Assembly: GCA_014529385.2 (NCBI GenBank)
Contig: CM043942.1
Location: 379,001-443,000 of the forward strand
Reading direction: 5' to 3'
DNA from: Adiantum capillus-veneris
Lineage: Eukaryota; Streptophyta; Polypodiopsida; Polypodiales; Pteridaceae
Length of the DNA stretch: 64,000 nucleotides
Shown: positions 55,455-64,000 of the stretch, piece after piece
Position numbering within the stretch: position 1 is the first letter of the stretch
Layout of the letters: every line of letters begins with the position of its first letter
Translations under genes and position numbers: made by a program
The notes under the pieces: generated by a model
Seen by the model: only the letters and a program-made list of their open reading frames with translations
What the model was told of the DNA's origin: nothing
Database searches by the model: none

Positions 55455-56820
55455 GGTGTTGAATGCGTCTGCTCGCTTCGTTTTTTGAAGTTGCAAATGT
55501 TTGATTGCATGTACGGTTGCTGAAGAGGTCAATACTTGCTTTTGTTGCATGTGATGAATGATTTTGTAGCAATACAACCACTGAAATAACTGCTTTAAAC
55601 TATTTGCCTTATTTTGAGATCTTTCATGCTGTGTGTGTCTAAAGTAGGCATTTCTAGCCATGTAATGAGACTTCTCCAATCCACGGGTGTTCCATATACT
55701 TGGATTCCCATACTTTTGGATAAAGTATGGAAAAATAATGTGCTGCAAAACAAGAATTTATTTAGAAATTTAGCACGAACTTAGTACTTTGACTATCTGA
55801 GGTGCTTTGAATTTACCATGTAATGAGTGATTTGAGTGCCAGTCCATGCTGTCTTGAAGGAATTTTTCAGTAGCTGAAGGTTCTGTTTAAACTTGTTGAC
55901 ATTAGGCAAAATTTGGACTCACAAAGGGGCCCTTTAAGGAGTTTGACTTTACCTCTCTCTACCAAAACGGGTGCATGGATAAATTTTTGCAAACAAACTC
56001 CAAAGTTGGCGGAGGTTTGACAGTTAGAATGCCCTCTTCAAGCTCTATCTACTAATATATAGCACGCCATGAGATTCCTCATATTTTAGAAGATTCTTTT
56101 TTTGATAAGTGAATCAAAAAAGAATCTTCTAAAATATGAGGAATCTCATGGCGTGCTATATATCAGTAGATAGATCTTGAAGATCACATTCTAACTGTCA
56201 AACCTCCGCTAACTTTGGAGTTTGTTTGCAAAAATTTATCAATGCGCCCGTTTTGGTAGAGAGAGGTAAAGTCAAACTCCTTAAAGGGCCCCTTTGTGAG
56301 TCCAAATTTTGCCTAATGGATTATCTTGCGACCAATCATCATTCTCACACATTTGAAATAACGTGTCAATGGAACGCCAATCATCACCCTTTGCATTGTG
56401 AGTTGTTGGCTCTTGGTCTTTCACTACTAAATGAAGTTTATTCCAGTGCATATACTCAACTTTGCTAATGTAGATAGAGTGATATACTCTCCCTCGCTTT
56501 GTTAGCTTCACATCTTTCATATCTTGAGGTTTATATAGAAAACGGCATGCCTTGACCCCACCTATGGATGGTTTGTAGGGTACATCTTTCTCATTGGTTG
56601 ATATTTTTTTGTCCCGTTGGATTTTCACATTGCCCCCATGTAGACCAATATCTGACAAAACTAGTTCCAAAGCCTCTAGAGCGACCTGTCGTTCAACTAC
56701 CTTTTTTATTTTCCAAGCAGACCCAATGTACACATATACCAACTTCTCTACCATTTGGCAAATACCATGCATTATACAAATATGGACATTAGCGAGTGGT
56801 ATATCCAAAACTGGTTAGAA
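55371..56820 (-). pseudogene. Spliced transposase-like gene remnant, interrupted by a palindrome
   Basis: Minus-strand exon 56808-56281 (175 residues) reads MDIPLANVHICIMHGICQMV, LVLSDIGLHGGNVKI, PYKPSIGGVKACRFL, LFQMCENDDW, then enters the palindrome. Past it, KFKQNLQLLKNSFKTAWTG (about 55890-55830) leads to a GTAAAT donor (55816) and TTTTGCAG acceptor (55743), a 74-bp intron that keeps frame. Next come HIIFPYFIQKYGNPSIWNTR, GLEKSHYMARNAYFRHTQH and an Arg/Gln-rich end at 55371. Blocks of the type H-x-x-x-R-x-x-E-K-L followed later by GLEK-x-H resemble DNA-transposon proteins I recall from animals and algae, but I cannot name a superfamily. The 5-prime end is lost near 56850. It is convergent with the plus-strand gene. 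Confidence 0.5.
55900..56318. repeat. ~206-bp near-perfect inverted repeat with a 6-base loop
   Basis: Left arm 55900-56106, right arm 56113-56318, loop AAGTGA. By eye about eight substitutions and one extra T separate the arms (roughly 96% identity). The right arm is the natural continuation of the minus-strand exon (it contains the coding stretch GKIWTHKG), so the left arm is an inverted copy of that exon. Any transcript through it would fold into a ~200-bp double-stranded hairpin. Confidence 0.95.
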
Positions 56821-56854
56821 ATTAGAGTCTTGATTGTCACGAGTTGTGGGACGC

Positions 56855-57590
56855 ATGTCTAACATCACCATCCTATCTTATTGCAGTATTAGAGAGAACC
56901 ACGATTAATTTGTCAAACCATGGGACAAATCTGACTTGACTAGTGCATAGAGGCTACAAGAGGTTGCCAATCTCTTGGAAAATAACTAACAACTCGCATC
57001 TAACTCAGGCTACACTCAAGTGACTAAAATCACTAAAAGACAATCGCTCATCAGCAAGCCAATCGCATCCGTTACAACATCAAATGACATCCAAATGTAA
57101 CAAAACTTCTAGGACAAGTTTGTAAGACCTAAGCACACATGCCTATGGCCTCAAACCCCACTTTAGGTCAAGTTCCAAAATCGTGATTATTAACAGCAGT
57201 GGATTTTTTACCTAGCCGTTTTTGACCCAGAATGCATCTAAATGCTTAGCAATAATGCCCCAATACCCCACCTATGCTTAGTTTTTTATTTGAAAGTGTA
57301 AATTCCTAGTTATGATGAAATTAGGCCGCGAGTCGATGATGTCAAAAGCTACAAAATACTATGAATGGCTTACGTCAATGCGTAGATCTCTTACGTGCGG
57401 TTGCAATGCAACAAAAACAATCGCAATGTGACAATCGGAGAGGGAGTAGGAAGTGCGAGAAGGAGAGAAGTGAGCGCCGTTAGCTTACGCTCTGTATTTC
57501 TTATCCAAAAACTTGTAAAAAACATACAGAAATTGGCTTTTATACCTTAGCCAAGGTTTTTGAGTGGTCAAAACTAATACTCTGAAGTTT
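56855..57590 (-). repeat. Dispersed ~700-bp repeat R (minus copy)
   Basis: Reverse complement of 29190-29910, matching from the TATAAAAG-like end (57575) to CCTATCTTATTGCAG (56870). It lies directly left of the second coiled-coil element. No coding capacity. Confidence 0.7.
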
Positions 57591-57616
57591 TACCAAAGCT
57601 CGGAATTGACTGGCTG

Positions 57617-60600
57617 ATACAATCTGGAAGCGTGTAGCCCCGACCCATTAATTACAAAGTTTACTACGAAAAAAGGAGTTACAATATTTCCTATTTATCA
57701 AAATAACAATTGTTTTACAAGGAGAACTCCAAAAAAAGGTGTCCGCGTTAGCTTGCTGCTAACATTCCCCCTCTCCTCGCCTGTGTCATCCCTTGACACA
57801 GCTTTATGGGATGAAGTAGTCTTTGAGTTGAAGGAGGGCGAGGCGGTCTTTCAGTGCTTCCAGTGCTTTTTGGTATTTGATTTTGCGTTCTTGTTAAGGC
57901 CCTTGCAAAAATTGCATGGTGACTTGGTTTTTCAGTTCCACCGCCGAGTAGCCTACAAATCTGGATGTGAGGTTGCTTATCATTGGTGCAAATATCTTCG
58001 TTCACCAGGTGAAGAATCCAGTGTAGAATGCTTCTTCAAAGGCTAGCATAATATGTGATGGCAGGAACATGCATCTGGCATAGAATCCGTAAAGGATTTC
58101 TTCTAAAGGTTGCCCACTCAGATCGTAGCATAAGCCTTTGTTCCCTTCTAATAATGAGAGCCATGGGGTTCCTGTATCCTTAGGCTCATTGAAAACCTGT
58201 ATGCATGTGAGTAGCATACTGCAGATCTTATACAGCATTGCACAGGAGAGATCTAGAAGACTCTTGAAGAATGTCGTGTCACCCGTTAGGGTTTTCACCA
58301 TGTATTCTTCCATCGTTTAGTCTCTCTCTGGAGCTTGCAGCCTGGGAAAATTGAGCCGTGTTGGCCTTTTCTTCTGTAGTGCTTCATGCGCTTGCCATGT
58401 CCTTACTCTAGGTACAAGAAAGAATGTTGGATCTTTCTGTAAGGCTGCAGGTGCTCTTGTGAACAGAATCAGGTACCTTGGATTCTTGTTCAGCCAGCTT
58501 AACCTCATCTATGCCATATTCTTTCATATTCTTGTACAACCTTTCATTTACCTGTGAGAGTTCTACCTTGATGAGAGGGTATGGTAGGGATAGCTGGTTC
58601 CATTGAGCGCTGATTTGATTGGGAGTGAGTTGAGTGACATTGGCAGAGTGTAAAACTCTCAACTCCCAATCCATAGTGACCTTCCACTGCTCATCCACCT
58701 CTAAGGTGATCTTTTCCTTCAGTGCGTCTTCTTCAGCTTTTGACAGTTGGACCATTGGCACTGTATCTTCGTCAGTAATGTGGACGTGAAAGTCTTCATC
58801 ACCACTCGGCTCTGCTGTAGACTGCATCTCAAATTCAGCAAACGAGACCGAGGGAATTTCAATTTGGGGTGGCTCTGAAGTGCCTGCCTCTTCCTGTGGG
58901 ATTTCCATCTCTGAGGAGTTGATTCATACGCTTCAGTTCTGCAATCTCCTTTAGGAGATCCTCCTCTCTTTGGACCCGCATTAGTGCCAGGTCTGTGCGC
59001 TGTGACTGTTCAAGCTTCAATTCTAGTTCTAAATCTCTAATTTTTCTTTTCAAGTGCCTTGTACACTTCATCTCTTCCCTTGATCGAGGCCACGGCTGGA
59101 TTTTCTCTGATCTGCCGCAAGAAAATGGCCTGATCATTGATTCTCTGTTCGGAATATTGCAGCGAAGCATTGGCTACATCTAACTGCACTTGAATTTTTT
59201 GAGGTGACAGAGAGGTGGTAAGAATTTCATTCGTCACTTCTATCAGCTACTCGTCTTTCACTTTGCAGGCATCAGATAACTTAGTGAGGAGGTCACATAA
59301 CTCCTCCATTTCCTTTTGTTGTTTGTCCCTAGCTATCTAATGCTGTCGGCTTTTGTCTTTACCTCGTGTAATTGCCTTTGGAGATCAGTGATAGCAATCA
59401 TCCTGTCGTCGATCTCTCCTGGTAGAGCATTGATGACCATTTCTAGTTCTTTGGCTTTTTTGCTGCGGTTTAAAGCTACTAAGCAGAGTTTCTCGGTCAT
59501 GTCTTGCATCTGCCTTGCATACTCATTTACTTGTAAAATTACTTCGTCATTGGACTGCCACTCCTCCTGTCTTACTGGTTGGGATGTGCCTCCAGCCTCC
59601 TGTGTTGCTTCTTGCTGTGTTGTAAGTGCTGGTGGCACTGTAGAGGTGGATGGTTGTTCTTTTCCTTGGCCATCTTGAGGCTTTGAGGCCTCGGCAGTTT
59701 GTGGCTGAGTAGAAATAGCTGGTGTGGTCTCAACCCTTACCATCTCTTCAGGTGCTGGCCTTTCTACCTTCTCTGGCTTAGGCTCTTTCTCATGTGCAGT
59801 GGTATGCTCTTTTGTTGTATCTACCTCTTTATCATTTTCTCTCACCGGCTTTTGAGTTTCTGGTGCTGCCTGCTCCGGTTCGGGCTCGTCTTCGTTTTCC
59901 TCCTGTCGTTTGGTGTGGTCAGCTTTTTGTGTAGCTTCTGTTTGGTGGGTGAATTCATAATCTTTTTCTTTTTTAGGCTCGGCTTCTTCATTGGTATCTT
60001 GGCCTGGCAGTGATGGTGGTGGACTAGGCATGGGATGGTCCTGGTGTTTCGGCGGCGGTGAGGTGGGTCAGAGAGATGCCTGGATTTGCTCTTGAGTCGC
60101 CACTTCCTCAGCTTTCTTTGTCGCTTCTTCTACCTCTTTTAGCTTTAGGGATTCCACCTCCTGGTACATTCTTTCTAAATAATCTTTTGGATCCTCGACC
60201 TCTTTTCTTGTATGATGCTTCGCTCGAGGTCCTTTCAGGCCTATGGGTACCCACTTTTTTGGGTCCTTTCCTTGTGCTTGGCTACTGTGCTGGTGAGCCT
60301 ATTTTTCTCTTTAAAATCGTGCTTGTTTTTGAGCTGGCTCCTCTTGGTGAGCATCCATAGCTTTCCTCTTCATCTCCTCCCTTCTAGCTCTCTTTTCTTC
60401 GTTGTCAAAGCTTTCACTGCTTTGTCGCTCTGATGAGCTATCATCTGATTCATCACCTGATTTAAAAGATCTTTTACTTGATCTTGTCACTCTTGGAGAG
60501 GGTTGTGCTGCCAAGATCCATGTATTTTGATCCGAGGGAGGCGGTAGGTTGTCAGCCATGCCGATGTCATGATAGGCTATTCTTGTCAAAACTTTTCGCG

Positions 60601-60715
60601 CGTCCAAGTATGTGATTTTACCCTCCTTCTTGGTGGCCTTTAGTGTGGTCAAGACATACTGCGCATGGTCCACAGACTGCCTTGTTGTTAACTTCAGAAC
60701 TTGAGTAAAGGTGGT
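57617..60715 (-). mobile_element. Coiled-coil/gag-like element, copy 2, 5-prime truncated
   Basis: Paralogue of 30075-34220, sharing the left-end landmarks and the full order of protein segments. On its right it ends at about 60715, in the middle of the TTFTQVLK coding region, directly against element D. One of the two must have cut the other. Confidence 0.7.
58002..60712 (-). pseudogene. Coiled-coil protein of unknown function (copy 2), broken
   Basis: Minus-strand segments: 60712-60311 (SVDHAQYVLTTLKATKKEG; LTRIAYHDIGMADNLPPPSD; ARREEMKRKAMDAHQEEP), 60031-59333 (232 residues, acidic and proline/threonine-rich then a coil: VINALPGEIDDRMIAITDLQ), 59237-58860 (QVQLDVANASLQYSEQRIND; LELELKLEQSQRTDLALM), 58908-58408 (VQLSKAEEDALKEKITLEVD; LTPNQISAQWNQLSLPYPLI), and 58508-58002 (VKTLTGDTTFFKSLLDLSCA). 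Segment order and spacing follow copy 1, and the shared motifs (LTPNQI-x-AQW, YPLIKV) suggest past selection on the protein. The N-terminal third present in copy 1 is missing. Confidence 0.6.
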
Positions 60716-61250
60716 GGCTGGCAATTCCAATAACAACAACAACAACAATCGGTCCAAGGAGAAGGGCGTTTACAAAGGTAAAAGCAAACTCTCTCTTGAA
60801 GAGATTGAAGCTTTTCGCAAGGACCATAAGTGTTTTAAGTGTGGGGAGCAAGGAGATGGCTATCGTTCTTGCCCCAAGAAAAATGCCCGCAGTGAGATTC
60901 CTAGAGCTTCCTCCATCAAAGCTCCAAAAGAGGATGCTCATTGCAAGGATCACCTCTCTCCTATGCTTGGGGAAAGGTAAGGGAATATGATACCTTTATC
61001 TTGTTTGAACCTGGATCTACTCACAACTTCATATCAATGGAGTTGGCCACCAAGTCGGGCATTCAAGCCTTTGAGATGGAAGATACTGTAACTGCTGACA
61101 CAACTTTCAAGGGATAGCAAGCCTCTATTACTCCCTTTATTGGGAAGTTGAGGCTTCATGTAAAAGCTATGTCAACAAAGAAGACTTTTTCATCTCTAGT
61201 ATCCAACATGAGGATGCTATCCTAGGGCACCATGGTTCAACCACATGGTT
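60711..61250 (+). pseudogene. Element D nucleocapsid and protease remnant
   Basis: 60711-60980 starts with an Asn run, then GVYKGKSKLSLEEIEAFRKD and a zinc knuckle CFKCGEQGDGYRSC in which the His ligand is Asp. After a frame change, FILFEPGSTHNFISMELA (60995-61050) is the protease active-site block with the catalytic Asp replaced by Glu. A stop follows TTFKG (~61117). Both substitutions mark a dead copy. Confidence 0.82.
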
Positions 61251-62912
61251 GCCAACATGAAGTTCCCTGAAAGGAAAATCTACTTCACCTATAGGGAAAA
61301 GAGCATGTATATAGATGCTAATGATTTTGATCGTACTATACCACTTGTAAATTCATCGTCTTTTGATAAGTCAATGAAAAGCTTGGTTTTGCCTTACATG
61401 ATTTTTGTCAAAGAATCCACTAATGACGCTAATGATTTATCAAATAAAAATGGTACGAATCAAGAAGAGTTAGACATGTCTACTTTTCTAAATGGATTCC
61501 AAGATGTTTTTATCGATGATATCCCTATGGACTTACCTCCAAAACGAGGGGATGATGACCATCAAATTGAGCTCCTACCAGGAGTCTCACCGCCTAACAA
61601 GCCTCCTTATTGAGTTTCCCAAGATCCACAAGAGGAGATCATCAGGCAAGTACAAGAATTGGTAGACAAAGGGATGGTGAGGCCTAGCTCCTCTCTCTTT
61701 TGTTTCCAAGCTCCACAAGAGGAGATCACGAGGCAAGTAAAAGAATTGTTAGATAAAATGGTGAGGCCTAGCTCCTCTCCCTTTTTTTCTCCAGTCCTTT
61801 TAGTGTAAAAGAAAGATGGTACATATCGTATGTGTGTGGACTATCGAGCACTAAACCATATCACTATCAAAAATAGATTTCCCGTGCCTCGGGTAGAAGA
61901 TCTATTTGATAAGCTACAAGGCTCTACCTACTTTAGTAGGATTGTCCTTAAACGTGGCCATCGTCAAATAAGGAATGTGGATGAAGATAACCTAAAGACC
62001 GCATTTCGTACAACGTTTGGTCTTTATGAATATCTAGTCATGCCTTTTGGCTTGAACAATGTACCAATCACATTCAATCGTTTGAAGGAGAAAATATTTA
62101 GACCCTACCGTAAGTTCATTGGAGTGTTCTTTGATGATATCATCATCTACTCCAAGTCCTTGGAGGAACATAAGTAACATCTTCAAGTGATTTTTCAATC
62201 ATTGAGGGAGGACAAACTTTTCTTCAACCAAAAGAAAAGAGAATTTTCCTTCAAGAGATTCAATACTTAGGTCATATTATCTCTCAAGATGGTATTCATA
62301 TGGGTCCATCAAAGCTAGAGGTAATAAAAGCATGGCCTAATCCAAGGAATCTACATGAGGTAAGAAGCTTTATTGGTATGTGTGCATACTATAGATGCTT
62401 CATAGCAAAATTTTCTCAAATAGCAGGACCATTACATGACTTAACAAAGAAGAACGTTAAGTATTCATGGACTGCTAAGGAAAAAAATTCTTTTGAAAAG
62501 CCCAAAAGCTTACGTATCAACCAGTCCTCATGATTTCGAATCTCTCAAAGCCATTTGAGGTCTACTGTGATACTTGTGGTGATTGCCTTGGAGCAGTCTT
62601 GCTTCAAGAAGGGCATGCCATAGCATATGAGATCCGAAGCCTCCATATGGATGAACGGGTCTTGGACATTTATGAGAAAGAGCTTTTAGCTGTTCTACAT
62701 GCCCTAGACACATGGAAGCACTATTTATTGGGGACTCCATTCATTTTACGAACAGACCACCAAAGTCTCAAGTACTTCATGATGCAAACCTAGCTTTCCG
62801 ACAAACAAATGAGGTGGGCAAATTTTATTTTGCAATTTTATTTTCATATTGCTCACCTTGCTGGTAAGCACAATCAAGTGGCTGATGCACTTTCACAATG
62901 ACCAAAAGTTAA
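61245..62912 (+). pseudogene. Element D RT and RNase H remnant
   Basis: 61245-61613 is the protease-RT linker ending before VSQ, with a stop. 61830-62177 has MCVDYRALNHITIKNRFPVP and GVFFDDIIIYS (RT palm, catalytic FFDD intact) with a nearby Leu-Lys/Arg change in the DLKSGYHQI block. 62300-62533 carries RSFIGMCAYYRCFIAKFSQ. 62530-62905 is RNase H (YCDTCGDCLGAVLLQEGHAI; ELLAVLHALDTWKHYLLGTP; HNQVADALSQ). Stops occur at 61611, 61805, 62175, 62791 and 62900. Confidence 0.88.
61614..61789 (+). repeat. 88-bp tandem duplication in element D pol
   Basis: Units 61614-61701 and 61702-61789 both read GTTTCC(C)AAG to GCCTAGCTCCTCTC. A and C have one copy. The coding block duplicated is the QEEI-x-RQV region just before the RT fingers. 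Confidence 0.88.
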
Positions 62913-63510
62913 CACTAGGTTTGTGTTGGAGCCACTTAAGTGGCTTGGCATCTCATTCTATAAAAGTGTCTCTACGACTATCTATTTTTCAATAAACCAT
63001 GATCAAAGGATACCATTGAGATCCTTTGACATAGAGGAAAACTCTAGTATACATTTTATCCCAAAAAGGCGTAAAAATTAAAATATTTAATTTTCTAAAA
63101 ATAGTAAGAAGCCACAAAACTGGCTTTTAGATTTGACAGCATACACGTATTTGAGGCCTAAAACAAGTCGGTAGTTATTTTCCTAAAAATAGTATATGCA
63201 TATATTATCATTGTTTACATATTCATGTATTTTTCAAAAACGTTTCGATGTGCTTTGAAGGGTTTTAAGGGGTCTACATAAGATATCAAATTTTTTGAGT
63301 GATTTTTGTTCTATTGTAACTAAAAGATGGCTCTTAAAAATAATAATTTTATGTGAAATTATTTATTTCTATTTTTTTCAACTCCCTACATGCTTTGAGA
63401 ACCAATCCCTGAAAGGTTTTGATGAGGTTTTTTGTGGTTCATAAGAACAAGAATTTACAAGAAAGTCCCTTATAGCCACAAAAGTGGTTCATGCTCACAC
63501 AGTCCTAGTG
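62913..63510 (+). mobile_element. 598-bp TIR transposon (CACTAGG ends) inserted in element D
   Basis: Starts CACTAGG and ends CCTAGTG. The inverted match extends about 30 bases with mismatches (TGTGT, then CCACTT-x-x-GTGGCT on both ends). TTAA flanks both sides (62909-62912 and 63511-63514), and removing the insert restores the RNase H to integrase junction seen in A and C. No open frame of note, so it is non-autonomous. CACTA-type ends suggest the CACTA/EnSpm superfamily, but the TTAA duplication is also compatible with others because it is palindromic and blurs the exact boundary. Confidence 0.85.
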
Positions 63511-64000
63511 TTAATACGGTGTCTATAGCAACTCCCAATGATCTATCTTCTATGATAGATGAGTATGCTATTGACCCTGACTTTAAGATGTAATGTCAGT
63601 CCTTGCTTTGGGGAAGAAAGAGGAACCATTCACCTTAAAGGATGGTTATCTTCTCCATGGAAATAGGCTATGTGTTACCCACACCCTTCGTGAGAAAGTC
63701 ATGTATGAATCCCATGATCCTCCCTATGCGGGGCATAGAGGCATTCAACGTACTCTTCGAGGAGTAGAGGCATACTTCTATTGGACAACCATGAAACTGG
63801 ACATACAAGATTATGTTTCAAAATGTGTGGTATGCCAAAAGACTATGATAGATTGAAGAAACCTGGATTACACCAGCCATTGTCAATCACTAATTCACCA
63901 TGGGAGACTATATCCATGGATTTTATCTTTGGATTACCCAAGTCTATCCATGGGAATACGGGAATATGGACAATAATCGACAGGTTTAGCAACCAAACAC
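63511..64000 (+). pseudogene. Element D integrase N-terminal part, continues off window
   Basis: Resumes after the transposon with SIATPNDLSSMIDEYAIDPD, a one-base deletion near 63589, then the integrase zinc-binding part ([20 protein letters not shown], 63700-63845), a frame change, and the catalytic-core start [12 protein letters not shown] (63915-63950). Homology with A and C continues to the window edge. Confidence 0.88.

Larger units (their letters stand above)
60711..64000 (+). mobile_element. Element D: old member of the A/C/E gypsy family, truncated at left
   Basis: Plus-strand element that starts inside the nucleocapsid part of gag and runs off the right edge within integrase. Its closest relatives are A and C, but it has many more substitutions and at least six in-frame stops, so it is the oldest copy. 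An 88-bp tandem duplication (61614-61789) and a 598-bp DNA transposon (62913-63510) interrupt pol. No LTR is in view. Confidence 0.9.

Noticed and set aside
59316-60433. Hydrophobic plus-strand frames that look like membrane proteins (also 31242-31562, 32530-32951)
   Set aside because: They are antisense to the charged coiled-coil protein; reversing Lys/Glu-rich codons naturally yields Phe/Leu/Ser-rich frames.

Overview
This is a nuclear plant DNA window built almost entirely from nested, decayed transposable elements. The plant origin is an inference from chromodomain-type Ty3/gypsy elements primed by initiator-Met tRNA, Ty1/copia pieces, AT-rich spacers, plant-like short introns and many long GA/CT microsatellites. 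One gypsy lineage here (called F2) has protease, reverse transcriptase and integrase motifs that I associate from memory with fungi-like elements of non-flowering plants, so a fern, lycophyte or gymnosperm seems more likely than a flowering plant; that is low-confidence. I see no intact host gene, rRNA, tRNA or CRISPR array. LAYOUT. 1-5799 and 13745-14200 are one old minus-strand F2 locus (gag and protease, an LTR at 2558-3862, then RT and RNase H). It is split by element A (5800-13744), a minus-strand chromodomain gypsy element with a clean GTATC target duplication. 14.2-17.5 kb is an LTR-like remnant plus compound microsatellites. 17.5-18.1 kb is a Ty1/copia GAG-pre-integrase fragment. 19.1-21.7 kb is a second F2 LTR with an integrase C-terminus. 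22.0-27.65 kb is a third F2 locus with the same gene order as the first, and it preserves the unoccupied site of element A. 27.6-28.3 kb is a Ty1/copia RNase H end with a very short LTR. 30.1-34.2 kb and 57.6-60.7 kb are two copies of an unrecognised element encoding a long coiled-coil, gag-like protein. 37.8-39.0 kb is an unrecognised spliced gene remnant, cut by element C (39033-47208; plus strand, same family as A, TTTTT target duplication). 47.5-50.2 kb is element E, a diverged relative reduced to gag, primer site and one LTR. The window ends in element D (60.7-64.0 kb, plus strand), which carries a 598-bp terminal-inverted-repeat transposon. THE MOST UNUSUAL REGION is 50.5-56.8 kb, which is not LTR retrotransposon. 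It holds, on the minus strand, a divergent intronless histone H3-like reading frame with a long charged C-terminal extension, a short fragment resembling a Ulp1/C48 protease around its histidine motif, and a spliced transposase-like gene interrupted by a 400-bp near-perfect palindrome copied from the gene itself. A convergent spliced gene remnant of unknown function lies on the plus strand. Whether these pieces belong to one large DNA transposon is inference. HOW THE PARTS RELATE. A, C, D and E are one family at different ages: the LTRs of A differ at only a few sites, those of C at more, and D is full of stops. Each pol or gag copy has its own disabling lesions, so nothing in the window looks capable of autonomous movement as written.
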